The position numbers were made by a program, and so were the translations under genes. Positions 34,573-43,913 of a DNA stretch of 64,000 nt are shown here, piece by piece. Source of the stretch: an uncultured Lachnospiraceae bacterium (GTDB taxonomy: Bacteria > Bacillota > Clostridia > Lachnospirales > Lachnospiraceae); NCBI GenBank assembly GCA_947176065.1, contig CAMWPB010000018.1, positions 1 through 64,000 on the forward strand. The letters run 5' to 3'. The notes beneath the pieces were generated by a model. That model was not told the origin of the DNA, did no database searches, and saw only the letters and a list, made by a program, of their open reading frames with translations. Within the stretch, counting starts at the first letter, position 1, and every line of letters starts with the position of its first letter.

Positions 34573-36018
34573 TTAAAACTGAAAATAAATAAACTCCGTC
34601 GCAATCCCCTTATAAGAAAACAGCGCAATCACCACCAGAAGCAGTACATAAATACCAAAGCGCACAGGCGCCTTCTGCCGGGAGATCAGCCCGATCACAT
34701 CCTGTTTTAGGGCAATCGCATCATAAAGGAAGAGCACAGCCGCCGAAAGCATCATGCCAAGCATGGATAAATAGGGCATGTCCAGACAGATCACGGCAGT
34801 TTTCAGATAATTCAGGGGCCTTCCGATATCCCAGAACAGCCTTGAGATAACCCAGAATGCATCCTGAATGGTGTTCGCCCGGAAAAAGATCCAGGTAAAG
34901 CAGAGCAGGATAAAGGTGAAAGGAAGCTGCCACCAGCGCTTTTTTCGGGTGACGGGAACGCCCCGCCTGGTCTTCGGGTGGAGAAAGGTTTCCGCGATCT
35001 GTAAAAGGCCGTGGATGGCTCCCCAGAGAATATAGGTCAGGTTACTGCCGTGCCAGAATCCGCTCACCAGAAAAGTGAGAAGGAGATTCAGACAGTTACG
35101 CCACTTGGGAACCCGGTTGCCGCCCAGCGGAATATATACATAATCCCGGAACCAGGTGGACAGCGAAATGTGCCAGCGGCTCCAAAACTCCTTTATGGAA
35201 AAGGAGAGGTACGGGCTTTTAAAGTTTGTGGCAAGCTCTATGCCAAAGAGCTTTGCGCAGCCGATGGCAATATCTGAATAACCTGAAAAATCACAGTATA
35301 TTTCGATGGCAAACATCACCGTGACGATGATGAAAACCAGTCCCACATAGCTGTGCGCATTGTCATACACTTTGTTTACGGTGACGGCGAAAACATCCGC
35401 GATCACCAGCTTTTTAAAATACCCCCAGGCCATCAGCTTTAGCCCGCAGGTTACCTGTTCGTAATCAAAACGACGCTCCCTTTTCAACTGCGGCAGCAGT
35501 GCGTCCGCCCGGCCTATGGGGCCTGCCAGAAGCTGCGGGAAAAAGGAGACGAAGAGGGCGTAATAACCGAAGTGCCGTTCTGCGCGTATTTTTCCTTTAT
35601 AGACGTCGATCAGATATCCCATGGACTGGAAAAAATAGAAGGAAACGCCTGCGGGCAGCAGGATTCTTAAGGTAAGGGGCTGCAGGGCAAGCCGTCCGGC
35701 GCCGATCAGGGCGTTGAGTCTGTCGATGACGGGAGCCCCCAGCTTAAAGAGCAGAAGAATACCCACAAGGGGCAAAATACCGCAAAACAGGCAGAGTTTT
35801 CTTTTGGCCTGATCCGGCGCCCTTTCCAGCGAAAGAGCCAGAAGGTAGGTGAGAGCCGTGGTAAACAGGAGCAATAGGCCGTAGGCCGCATGCAGGTTCA
35901 TGTAAAAGGCGTAGCTTGCCGCCAGCAGGAAAACCCACCGGAATCTGACAGGTACGATATGGTACAGGATAAATGCCGCCAGTAAAAAGGCGGCAAAAGT
36001 GATGGAATTAAAAAGCAT
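34573..36018 (-). CDS. MBOAT family O-acyltransferase
   Basis: The 481-residue polytopic protein (about eleven helices) belongs to the DltB/AlgI group. Key features are RWHISLSTWFRDYVYIPLGG in the middle and the conserved histidines of SGFWHGSNLTYILWGAIHGL; the end YFQF is typical. These proteins move an acyl group, usually acetyl, across the membrane to an outside acceptor with an SGNH partner. GGAGG lies five bases before the ATG. It is transcribed divergently from another MBOAT gene with only 88 bases between them, and is followed by an SGNH gene after the structured element at 34414. Confidence 0.92.
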   Translation of the reverse strand: MLFNSITFAAFLLAAFILYHIVPVRFRWVFLLAASYAFYMNLHAAYGLLLLFTTALTYLLALSLERAPDQAKRKLCLFCGILPLVGILLLFKLGAPVIDRLNALIGAGRLALQPLTLRILLPAGVSFYFFQSMGYLIDVYKGKIRAERHFGYYALFVSFFPQLLAGPIGRADALLPQLKRERRFDYEQVTCGLKLMAWGYFKKLVIADVFAVTVNKVYDNAHSYVGLVFIIVTVMFAIEIYCDFSGYSDIAIGCAKLFGIELATNFKSPYLSFSIKEFWSRWHISLSTWFRDYVYIPLGGNRVPKWRNCLNLLLTFLVSGFWHGSNLTYILWGAIHGLLQIAETFLHPKTRRGVPVTRKKRWWQLPFTFILLCFTWIFFRANTIQDAFWVISRLFWDIGRPLNYLKTAVICLDMPYLSMLGMMLSAAVLFLYDAIALKQDVIGLISRQKAPVRFGIYVLLLVVIALFSYKGIATEFIYFQF

Positions 36019-36084
36019 AGCTGCCTCCGAGCCTTTATTTCTGCTAATTATTTTACTGTATTGTGGAAATATTTACAACCATAT

Positions 36085-36092
36085 GCTATAGT
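36085..36092 (+). promoter_or_regulatory. Extended minus-10 promoter in the MBOAT-MBOAT gap
   Basis: TGCTATAGT-type site: TG at 36084-36085, TATAGT at 36087-36092. TGGAAA lies 17 bases upstream (36064-36069), the same hexamer at the same distance as in the promoter at 57459. It would drive the MBOAT gene at 36107. Confidence 0.4.
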
Positions 36093-36106
36093 GAAAACGG
36101 AGGCCG

Positions 36107-37651
36107 ATGAAAAATATGGGTATCACTTCCTTCTATTTTTTGTGTTTTTTCACCGTTTTATTACTTGTATATTACTGTATTCCCCGTAAGTGTCAGTGGG
36201 GTTTTCTTTTGCTGTGCAGCGTGTCGTACTGTCTGCTTGCGGGACAGGGGGCACTGTTGATCTATCCGCTTGTGTCGGTAGGCGCCTGTTACACGGGGGC
36301 AAAACTGCTTGCCAAAACGTCTGCGGAGGCGGAAAAGAAACGCAGGGGCATTCTTATATTGACTATACTGGTTAATATCGGTATTCTTTTTTCCCTGAAA
36401 TACGTGAATTTTCTGATTAATACCGTGGACGGCATCGTTTATCTTTTTGGAGGGCCGGATGAGCTGGTTCCCGGCGTGGATTTTCTGGTGCCTCTGGGGG
36501 TGAGCTTCTATACGTTTTCCCTGCTTGGATATGTGATCGACGTGTATTACGGACTTGCCGGGCCGCAGGAGAATTTCGGTAAACTTGCGCTTTACGGGCT
36601 GTATTTCCCGAACCTGATTTCCGGGCCGATTTTAAAGTACAGGGAACATGCGGAGCAGTTCTTTGCGCCCCATGACTTTGACTACAGACGGGTGACGCAG
36701 GGCTTACAGCGCATGGTCTGGGGTTTTTTTAAGAAGCTGGTGATTTCCGAGCGGCTGGGCGTTCTGGTGAATACGGTTTATGGGGATTATGAAGGGTATC
36801 CGGGCGCGTATATCTGGGTGGCCACCGTCTGTTACGCGTTTCAGCTCTACACGGATTTTTCCGGCTGTATGGATATCGTGCTGGGACTGTCGCAAAGTCT
36901 GGGTATCATTCTGCCGGAGAACTTTCAGACGCCGTTTTTTGCGAAGAGCGTGGCGGAATACTGGCGCAGATGGCATATTACGTTGGGCGTGTGGATGAAA
37001 GACTATGTTTTTTATCCGCTTCTCCGGTCAAAACTCTTTACGGACCTGAATCGGTCCTTTAAAAAGAAATTCGGCAAAAAGCGGGGAAAACAGTATGCTA
37101 CCTTTGGGGCCATGTTTGTTCTGTGGCTCACGGTTGGCGTCTGGCACGGCGGCGACTGGAAGTTTGTGATCGGTTCCGGGCTTTTGCACTGGTTCTATAT
37201 TGTGATGGAGGAGCTTCTCGCGCCGCCCTTCGCCCGTCTGAATGAGCGGCTTCATATAAAAGAGAACGGAAGGCTTTTAAACGGTGTCCGTATCCTGCGC
37301 ACCTTCTTTCTGGTATGTATCGGCGATCTGTTTTTCCGCGCCGCCTCAGTGGGCGATGCGCTGGCCATGCTGAGAGAAGCGGTTCGTGTGTGGAATCCGT
37401 GGGTTCTTGTGAACGGCTCCCTTTTACAGCTCGGCCTTGACGGGATCGAGACGGCGGTGACCGTTTTTTCCCTCCTTCTCCTGTGGACGGTGTCTTTGAA
37501 GCAGAGAAAGGAACCGGTGCGGGACTGTATAGCCAAGAGGCCGCTGCCGCTGCGCTGGATTTTATGGTATGCGCTTTTGTTTGCGGTTATATTGTTAGGG
37601 TATTACGGGCCGGGGTACAGTGCGGCGGAGTTTATCTATCAGGGTTTTTAG
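36107..37651 (+). CDS. MBOAT family O-acyltransferase
   Basis: The 514-residue polytopic protein is a second MBOAT, clearly different from the one encoded divergently. It has RRWHITLGVWMKDYVFYPLL and the active-site region LTVGVWHGGDWKFVIGSGLLHW, where both histidines are kept. A basic insertion (RSFKKKFGKKRGKQ) sits between them, a feature of one MBOAT subgroup. It is predicted to O-acylate a surface glycan. No SGNH gene is directly attached; the nearest on the same strand is at 42639. GGAGG is only three bases from ATG 36107, so ATG 36116 could be the true start. Confidence 0.91.
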   Translation: MKNMGITSFYFLCFFTVLLLVYYCIPRKCQWGFLLLCSVSYCLLAGQGALLIYPLVSVGACYTGAKLLAKTSAEAEKKRRGILILTILVNIGILFSLKYVNFLINTVDGIVYLFGGPDELVPGVDFLVPLGVSFYTFSLLGYVIDVYYGLAGPQENFGKLALYGLYFPNLISGPILKYREHAEQFFAPHDFDYRRVTQGLQRMVWGFFKKLVISERLGVLVNTVYGDYEGYPGAYIWVATVCYAFQLYTDFSGCMDIVLGLSQSLGIILPENFQTPFFAKSVAEYWRRWHITLGVWMKDYVFYPLLRSKLFTDLNRSFKKKFGKKRGKQYATFGAMFVLWLTVGVWHGGDWKFVIGSGLLHWFYIVMEELLAPPFARLNERLHIKENGRLLNGVRILRTFFLVCIGDLFFRAASVGDALAMLREAVRVWNPWVLVNGSLLQLGLDGIETAVTVFSLLLLWTVSLKQRKEPVRDCIAKRPLPLRWILWYALLFAVILLGYYGPGYSAAEFIYQGF

Positions 37652-37680
37652 AAAATCGGATAGTAAAGACTGGAAATCTA

Positions 37681-37689
37681 TGATATAAT
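37681..37689 (+). promoter_or_regulatory. Extended minus-10 promoter
   Basis: TGATATAAT gives a perfect minus-10 with TGn extension, 38 bases before the GT2 gene. No good minus-35 is present at 16-18 bases. Confidence 0.45.
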
Positions 37690-37727
37690 ATCCGCAGGTT
37701 TGCGAGTATGTCTATGGGAGACGGATG

Positions 37728-38657
37728 ATGGATAAAATAGCGGTATTAATTCCCTGTTATAATGAAGAGAAAACCATTGCGAAGGTGGTGGGAGATGCCA
37801 GAGAAGCGCTGCCCGAGGCGGTGGTTTACGTCTATGACAATAATTCCACGGACCGTACGGTGGAGCTTGCGAGAGACGCAGGCGCGGTGATCCGGTATGA
37901 GCATATGCAGGGTAAGGGCAATGTGATTCGCAGAATGTTCCGGGAGGTAGAGGCGGAGTGCTATATCATGGTGGACGGCGACGACACCTACCCCATGGAG
38001 TACGCCAGGGAAATGGCGGACAAGGTGCTTCTCCACAGCGCGGATATGGTGGTAGGGGACAGGCTTTCCTCCACTTACTTTACGGAGAATAAAAGACCTT
38101 TCCACAATTTCGGCAATTCTATCGTGCGCGGCAGTATCAACAGGCTTTTCCACTGTGATATCAAGGACATTATGACAGGATACCGGGCGTTCAGCTACGG
38201 CTTTGTAAAAACCTTTCCTGTGCTTTCCACAGGCTTTGAGATTGAGACGGAAATGACCATCCATGCGGTCTACAATAATATGCAGATCGAAAATGTGATT
38301 GTGGACTACCGGGACAGGCCCGAGGGCAGCGAGTCGAAATTAAATACTTTTTCGGATGGCTACAAAGTGCTCCACACGATTATGAAGCTTTACCGGGATT
38401 ACAAACCATTCGGTTTTTTCGGTCTGTGCTCGGTTATTCTTCTGCTACTTGCGGTGGTGCTCTTTATTCCCATTCTGATTACTTACATTGAGACGGGGCT
38501 GGTGGACAGGTTCCCCACGCTTATTGTCTGCGGGTTTATAGGGATGGCGGCGCTGCAGTCTTTGTTTGCCGGATTAATGTTATCCAATATGGCCTTAAAA
38601 AACAGACGCGATTTCGAGTATCGGCTGACCCTTGTGACAAGGCGTCTGCGGGAATAA
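37728..38657 (+). CDS. GT2 glycosyltransferase, DPM1/AglJ-like, with two membrane helices
   Basis: The 309-residue protein opens IAVLIPCYNEEKTIAKVV, has VYVYDNNSTDRT where soluble GT2 enzymes have DDGST, and IMVDGDDTYP as the metal motif. The HNFGNSIVRGSINRLF and IMTGYRAFS segments are typical of dolichyl/polyprenyl-phosphate sugar synthases. Two helices follow at about 225-295. It should load a polyprenyl phosphate with a sugar for use outside the membrane. Two ATGs are adjacent (37725, 37728); the second has better spacing from GGGAG. The next gene, 24 bases away, encodes a polytopic protein that may use the product. Confidence 0.9.
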   Translation: MDKIAVLIPCYNEEKTIAKVVGDAREALPEAVVYVYDNNSTDRTVELARDAGAVIRYEHMQGKGNVIRRMFREVEAECYIMVDGDDTYPMEYAREMADKVLLHSADMVVGDRLSSTYFTENKRPFHNFGNSIVRGSINRLFHCDIKDIMTGYRAFSYGFVKTFPVLSTGFEIETEMTIHAVYNNMQIENVIVDYRDRPEGSESKLNTFSDGYKVLHTIMKLYRDYKPFGFFGLCSVILLLLAVVLFIPILITYIETGLVDRFPTLIVCGFIGMAALQSLFAGLMLSNMALKNRRDFEYRLTLVTRRLRE

Positions 38658-38681
38658 ATCCAGTAGGGTGTGGGGAAATTT

Positions 38682-40496
38682 ATGGAAAGTATAAGCAAAA
38701 ACCGATCGGCGCGGGAACTTGCATTTACAGGAATTTCCGCACTTTTGGCGGTAGTCTGTGCGGGGCGGATTTTTCTTCTCCTTCATGGGCAGGGGAGCGT
38801 GTATACAATGGGAATCTTCCCGCTGGCCCTGCTCTTCGGACTGTACTGTCTGTGGAAAAAGGCTTTGTTTCTGTCGGAGGTCTTTTTTCCCTTGCCTGTG
38901 CGGGTGTTTCTGGCGGCGGCATTTGCCGCGCTGCAGGTGCTGGGGCTTGTTTACAGCCATTCGGGAATCAGCGGCACGCCGGAGGCGGTTTTGTGGGTGA
39001 TCTGTTTTACGCCCCTTACTTTTGCGGGGCAGAATATGCTCTTCTTTCTGGCAAGGAAGGCGGCCGCGGCGGCAGGTGCGGAAGAGCCGCAGTCCGGGAG
39101 GAAAGGCTCTTTCCTTGGTGCTTTTGCGCTGATCTTCGGGGGATTTTGCATTCCCTTTGCCACTTATTACCCGGCGATTATGGCCTATGACGTGATTCCC
39201 CAGCTCGATCAGATCCGGGTGAGCGGTCTGACAACCCACCATCCGCTGATCCATACGCTGCTGCTGAAAGGCTGTCTGAAGGCGGGAGAGCTTCTGACTT
39301 TTCTGCCAAACCCGGATCGGGCCGGACTGGCGGCGTATTCTCTGATCCAGATGGCTGTGGCGGCGGCCTGTTTCGCCTGTGTCTATTGTTTCCTTTGCAG
39401 GCGCGGCGTGTGGAAATGGCTCTGCTATGCCTTTGTCCTGTGTGCGGCAGTCTTCCCCACCCACGGGATGCTGGCTGTCTCCATCACGAAGGATACCATA
39501 TATGCGGCGCTTACCATGGTGTTTACCGTGTTTGCCTATGAGCTGGCGACGGGTGAGGAAAGCCCGGGAACCGGGTGGTTTGTCCGTTACGGGATTCTGA
39601 CGGCGTTATTGCTTTTGTTCCGTAACAACAGCGTTTATGCGTGGGTTTTATATGTGATTGCTGCTACTTTCTTTATCCTGCGGGGGAAACCCTTTTTCCG
39701 GAAGGCCTGTGTTTTCCACGGGGCGGCTTTTCTGCTGTATCTGGTTCTCAATACGCTGATGGTGCAGGCGGTTTCGGCCACCAGCGACACTTACGCCAGA
39801 GAGATGCTGAGCGTTCCCGCCCAGCAGATTGCGAGGGTGGTGCAGTATCATGAGGAGGAGCTGACGCAGGAGGATCGGGAGGCGATTGCCGCGGTATGGG
39901 GGGAGAATCTGCCGGAATATGTGTCTGCCATTGCGGACAGGAGCAAGAAGGACATTGCGGGCGACAAAGAGACACTTCGGATCTTTGCAGGAGAGTGGAT
40001 TTCTCTGGGGCTCCGTTATCCGGGTGAGTATTTACAGGCTTTTCTCTTGAAAAATAAGGGCATGTGGGATCTGACGGATGTGTCATATTTGAACGATGTG
40101 TATTCCTATGCGAAAGGATATCTGCAGATTACCTATCCCAGCGACCAGCAGCCCTATATGGAGGCGCTTGCGCCGGGGTATGTGAGGCATCAGAAGCTGC
40201 AGCCTTTGCAGTCACTTTACCGGTATTTTGCGGCAGGAGATGAACTGTGGCGGTACTGCCCGCCCGCCGCGCTCGTGATGCAGCCGGCCTTTTACTGCTA
40301 TCTGCTGCTATTTTACTGTCTGTGCTGTATCGGGCTGAAAAAGAAAGCGCTGCTGCTTCCGGCGGTGTATCTGCTGGCGCTTGCGGGGACGCTGCTCCTT
40401 GGCCCCTGTGTGCTGACCCGCTATGTGTATCCGCTGATGCTGTCGGTTACGGTGCTGGCGCTTCTGCTGTTCGGGCGCGGCAGGCAACGGAAATGA
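38682..40496 (+). CDS. Polytopic membrane protein, probably DUF6020 family
   Basis: The 604-residue protein has about twelve hydrophobic segments. The region TYYPAIMAYDVIPQLDQIRV, followed by GLTTHHPLIHTLLLKG, resembles the DUF6020 family of Clostridia, thought to be GT-C-like because of an acidic residue in the first large outside loop. A soluble outside segment with VYSYAKGYLQITYPSDQQ lies before the last helices. GTG 38670 is possible, but ATG 38682 has GGGG at a better distance. It follows a polyprenyl-phosphate sugar synthase gene, so lipid-linked sugar transfer is a reasonable but unproven role. Confidence 0.8.
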   Translation: MESISKNRSARELAFTGISALLAVVCAGRIFLLLHGQGSVYTMGIFPLALLFGLYCLWKKALFLSEVFFPLPVRVFLAAAFAALQVLGLVYSHSGISGTPEAVLWVICFTPLTFAGQNMLFFLARKAAAAAGAEEPQSGRKGSFLGAFALIFGGFCIPFATYYPAIMAYDVIPQLDQIRVSGLTTHHPLIHTLLLKGCLKAGELLTFLPNPDRAGLAAYSLIQMAVAAACFACVYCFLCRRGVWKWLCYAFVLCAAVFPTHGMLAVSITKDTIYAALTMVFTVFAYELATGEESPGTGWFVRYGILTALLLLFRNNSVYAWVLYVIAATFFILRGKPFFRKACVFHGAAFLLYLVLNTLMVQAVSATSDTYAREMLSVPAQQIARVVQYHEEELTQEDREAIAAVWGENLPEYVSAIADRSKKDIAGDKETLRIFAGEWISLGLRYPGEYLQAFLLKNKGMWDLTDVSYLNDVYSYAKGYLQITYPSDQQPYMEALAPGYVRHQKLQPLQSLYRYFAAGDELWRYCPPAALVMQPAFYCYLLLFYCLCCIGLKKKALLLPAVYLLALAGTLLLGPCVLTRYVYPLMLSVTVLALLLFGRGRQRK

Positions 40497-40547
40497 CACG
40501 TGTGTCGGATTGCCGCGGAACTGCTGTGCCGTCCGGCTTGGACGGGG

Positions 40548-42365
40548 TCAGCGGGGGATGAGCTGATACACGAAGTAGTTGGTATCCCCGGCGGTAAAGG
40601 TATCCGCAACGGTAAGGCCCGCCTGATAGGTATGCCTGAAATACATGATGACCGGGTGCTCCTCGTTGTAAGGGGCTTCCTGAAGAATAAAGTATACATG
40701 CCCGCTGTCCACCACGTCCCGGCCGAAGCTGCCGATACCCTGGTCAGCGAGCTTTTTTTGTGTGTTGGGATTGCAGATCACGCCCCAGTTGGTGTAGATG
40801 AAATTCTGGTAAGTATCCTGCCCGCGGCCAAAGGGCGTTTCATAGAAGTGCTCCAATGTTCCGGAGCCGTAAGTCCATATATAAAAATTGTCCGGGTGCG
40901 AGCGGCAGTATTCCCGCAGCTCCTGCCATGTCTCTTCATGAACGCGGTAGTTTTCCGCAACATCCCTGTGCGTGGCATACACCGAAAAAAGGCTGAGACA
41001 GCAAAGCAGGGGGAGAAGTATGTAATACTGCCTGCGGTTTTCGGAAGGCAGCAGATTAAAGGCCAGAATGATGCCCAGAAGGATCATGAAATCCACGGTA
41101 ATCAGAGGCTGGACGATACGTTTGGGGAAACGGCCTTCGTAGAGTACATAGCCCCAGCTCACACTCCTGCCGAACAGGTACATCAGGTACACGAAGAGGG
41201 CGCTGGCATTGCGCTCGACAAAAATCAGTATGGGAGTCAGGAGCAGCAGGAGTCCTGCAAACAGGTTGGCGGGCTGCATACCGTCCTGATAGAAAAAGAC
41301 ATTTACGGCGGAAACCGCCATGTTTTTCAGTCTGTCCTTCAGACTCGTGCGGGCCAGATAACAGCGTCTGGCAAGATCGTGCATCTGTTTCCAGTCGGAA
41401 ACCGACATGTCGTATCCGATGTGCGGCGCGCCGCTTCTGCGGTACATGTAAGCCTCCTCATCCAGACCGAGCGCCTGTAAATCGTCCCGGCATTCCTCGT
41501 ATTCGGGCCAGCCGTAAAAATCGCCTACCCGTTCCCGGTAGTGATTGATTTTACGAAAGTCGGACCATTCGTCGGAGGAATAGGCGGAGGCGTTTATGCC
41601 CCAGAGCAGCCCCATGCCCAGGACTAAAAGCAGGGCAAAGCCAAGAAGCTTGGCTGCTGCGCCTTCATATTCGTTTCTGGCCGCCGAAATCCATTTGCAG
41701 AGCCAGAGCATGCCGGCCATGGGCAGCATCAGATAGAAAATATTCTGGCGCATGCTGAAGGAAACCCAGGAAAAAAGCAGGGTCGGTATATTATCCAGAA
41801 AAAAGCCGGCGTGCGACTGGTTGATGCGGGAAGTGATAAAACAAAACAGCGCCGCGGCTGCCGCAAGTCCTGCCGTGGTGGTGTACTGCGCTTCTGCAAT
41901 GACATTCAGGTTGATGATAAAAAACAAAAGCAGAAAAGCGGTCAGCGCGGGAAGCCGGAGCACGGTCTGTGGATTATGCCTTTGCCGGATACGCAGAATG
42001 CGCCGGTAAACCGCATAAAGACAGAGGACTTGCACGGCGTGTTGGAACAGTCCGTACCAGGGGACAAAACTCCACAGCGTATAGAGCTTTGAGAGCAGCC
42101 AGGAGAGCGGATAGAGGAAAAACATGACATGAGCGTCAGGTGTTCCCGTGTATGCGCCCGAGAGAATGCTGTACATGCCCCAGTCGTCGTTGATGCCGTC
42201 CACCGGCTTGATAAAAAACAGCAGTAAAGCGTAAAATGCGATAAGGAGTATCAGGAAAAGAAGATTTCCCTGAAAAGAGGGGGATATTTTTTTGTGGGAA
42301 TTTCGGTTGTATTTATGTCCAAAAGAAGGCGCTTCAGGCTGCGCCCCCGGATTGACTAACGGCAT
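40548..42365 (-). CDS. Polytopic GT-C-like membrane protein
   Basis: The 605-residue protein has a cytoplasmic N-terminus of about 30 residues, roughly ten membrane helices and a C-terminal soluble region. The first outside loop reads KPVDGINDDWGMYSILSG, where the DD pair occupies the usual catalytic position of GT-C enzymes. An AAAGGA ribosome site is eight bases before the ATG. It is the only gene on the minus strand in this section, converging with the DUF6020-like gene and diverging from the SGNH gene at 42639 over about 270 bases. No specific family could be named. Confidence 0.8.
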   Translation of the reverse strand: MPLVNPGAQPEAPSFGHKYNRNSHKKISPSFQGNLLFLILLIAFYALLLFFIKPVDGINDDWGMYSILSGAYTGTPDAHVMFFLYPLSWLLSKLYTLWSFVPWYGLFQHAVQVLCLYAVYRRILRIRQRHNPQTVLRLPALTAFLLLFFIINLNVIAEAQYTTTAGLAAAAALFCFITSRINQSHAGFFLDNIPTLLFSWVSFSMRQNIFYLMLPMAGMLWLCKWISAARNEYEGAAAKLLGFALLLVLGMGLLWGINASAYSSDEWSDFRKINHYRERVGDFYGWPEYEECRDDLQALGLDEEAYMYRRSGAPHIGYDMSVSDWKQMHDLARRCYLARTSLKDRLKNMAVSAVNVFFYQDGMQPANLFAGLLLLLTPILIFVERNASALFVYLMYLFGRSVSWGYVLYEGRFPKRIVQPLITVDFMILLGIILAFNLLPSENRRQYYILLPLLCCLSLFSVYATHRDVAENYRVHEETWQELREYCRSHPDNFYIWTYGSGTLEHFYETPFGRGQDTYQNFIYTNWGVICNPNTQKKLADQGIGSFGRDVVDSGHVYFILQEAPYNEEHPVIMYFRHTYQAGLTVADTFTAGDTNYFVYQLIPR

Positions 42366-42590
42366 CGGCTTATCCTTTCGTAAGTGAATTGTTTCGCATA
42401 TTTTTCAGTTGTCTCTATTATAATATAACATGTCAGCAGAAAATCAGGCTGCCAAATTTGCGTTTATTATATCATAACATATTAAGATTTACGGAAGATT
42501 TTTTTAATTCCGTATGTATATGATAGGAAAATCGGGGAAAATGTGGTAAAGTAGATAGGGACAGCAGAGGGAACTGGGCGTTATGGAAGC
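42366..42590. other. Divergent intergenic region
   Basis: This 225-base AT-rich gap separates divergent genes. It includes TTATAATATAACATG (42418-42432), which on the minus strand offers TATAAT as a minus-10, and on the plus strand TGGTAAAGT at 42544-42552, an extended minus-10-like site before the SGNH gene. No convincing minus-35 boxes, repeats or small genes were seen. Confidence 0.35.
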
Positions 42591-42638
42591 ATGGAACAGA
42601 GGAAGAAAGCCGTTCCATGCGGGGAAAGGTCGGAGAAG

Positions 42639-43757
42639 ATGGGAAATACGAGACGTGGCAGACAGAATATAAATATGCTTCTGGTGGTTTTGATCGGTTT
42701 CTGCGTTCTGGCGATTATTGAGATCGTATACGGACAGGCGCAGATGAAAGTGGAGCGGGAACGCCTGGAACTGGAGGAGCAGAACCGTCAGGCCGTGGAG
42801 GAGCTGAAGGAGGAATGGCGAAGCCTGAAGGAAGGTTCCAGCGTGGTGACTGCCGAGAGTGAAGCCGCTCCGGCCGCCAGTGAGGCGGATCAGGAGGAGG
42901 CGCCGGCCAGGATAACGAAGCAGGAAATGGCGAATAAGAATAAGGATAAGACAGAGGAAAATAAAGAGGATGCCGCCGCCGAAGAGGAGGATGACAGGCA
43001 GTATGATATGCAGATTGTTATTCTGGGCGACAGCATTATGGACGGAGACCGGACGGAGAGTGGTGCGGCGGACATCATAGGCGAGCAGCTGAACGCGAAG
43101 ATATATAATATGTCCATGGGCGGCACCACGGCGGCGCTTCTGCCCAACGATCAGTACAATTTTGCGACCTGGGATTCCCGCTGCCTTTTGGGAGTGGTGA
43201 ACGGGATTCTGGGCAATATCAACACGGATATCTTTGACGGCTATGCGGCGGGAGAAGTGCTGAAAACCTGTGATTTTGACAAGACGGATTACTTTATCAT
43301 AGAGTACGGGGTGAACGATTTTCTGACAGGACAGATTCCCAACAGCAGATATCTGGAGGGAGGGGATACGCTGGCGGTGGATGGCACCCATACCTATACG
43401 GGAGCCCTTGAGGACGCGGTCGGCAGGCTCAGGGAACGCTTCCCGGACGCGGGGATTCTGCTGGTTGCACCCCATTACTGTCAGGTCTTTAACGGCAGCA
43501 CCTTTATCGGTGACGGCTATTCTCTGGACTACGGTTACGGCCCGCTGATTACTTATGCAAGGGGAGCCGGCTATGTGGCAGGACTGTTTGAGGAGGACGG
43601 CGTGTTCTTCTTCAACGCTTTTGAGGACAGCGGCATCGATGCGGGCACCGCGGATCAGTATCTGGCGGACGGCATTCACATGACGCCTCTGGGAGCGAGA
43701 GTATACGCGGAGAAGATAGCAAAAATAATCTACAATGACTATGCGCCGGAGGAGTGA
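42639..43757 (+). CDS. Membrane-anchored SGNH/GDSL hydrolase
   Basis: The 372-residue product has an N-terminal membrane helix (about 12-33), a Glu-rich coiled-coil segment, a low-complexity Ala/Glu spacer and an outside SGNH domain. All four blocks are visible: ILGDSIMDG (Ser132), the glycine in SMGGTT, Asn in EYGVNDFLTG and DGIHMTP near the end. Such enzymes hydrolyse or transfer O-acyl groups on glycans. The frame is open from ATG 42591, but ATG 42639 has AAAGG and GGAGA upstream and starts the positively charged segment before the helix. A degenerate paralogue is at 62204. Confidence 0.87.
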   Translation: MGNTRRGRQNINMLLVVLIGFCVLAIIEIVYGQAQMKVERERLELEEQNRQAVEELKEEWRSLKEGSSVVTAESEAAPAASEADQEEAPARITKQEMANKNKDKTEENKEDAAAEEEDDRQYDMQIVILGDSIMDGDRTESGAADIIGEQLNAKIYNMSMGGTTAALLPNDQYNFATWDSRCLLGVVNGILGNINTDIFDGYAAGEVLKTCDFDKTDYFIIEYGVNDFLTGQIPNSRYLEGGDTLAVDGTHTYTGALEDAVGRLRERFPDAGILLVAPHYCQVFNGSTFIGDGYSLDYGYGPLITYARGAGYVAGLFEEDGVFFFNAFEDSGIDAGTADQYLADGIHMTPLGARVYAEKIAKIIYNDYAPEE

Positions 43758-43787
43758 TTGCATAGAGCAGGTAAAATATGGTATGAT

Positions 43788-43815
43788 AAAGGGCAGGTGC
43801 CAAAACCTGCCCTTT
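43788..43815 (+). terminator. Perfect 11-bp hairpin after the SGNH gene
   Basis: AAAGGGCAGGT pairs exactly with ACCTGCCCTTT around a GCCAAA loop. The following sequence is GCCCATATAAG, not a T run, so it would be a weak terminator or attenuator. TGGTATGAT (43780-43788), an extended minus-10-like site, abuts it, so the hairpin could instead be near the start of the FkbH message. Confidence 0.5.
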
Positions 43816-43913
43816 GCCCATATAAGCAGGGGTGGAAGACTTTTGGTTTAGGGGTCATGCCTGATGGACGGAGTTGGGAGATGGCACGGACAGGATACAC
43901 ACAGGGAGAAATT

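Noticed and set aside
40500..41480. A 326-residue open frame opposite the GT-C-like gene at 40548
   Set aside because: It is low-complexity, without motifs, while the minus-strand frame has regular membrane helices and a good ribosome site.
42504..43763. A 419-residue open frame antisense to the SGNH gene
   Set aside because: The sense frame has all four SGNH blocks; the antisense product is Arg/His-rich and without motifs.
43758..43913. TTG-initiated N-terminal extension of the FkbH-like protein
   Set aside because: It would translate through a perfect hairpin; the conserved protein start and a strong ribosome site are at 43914.
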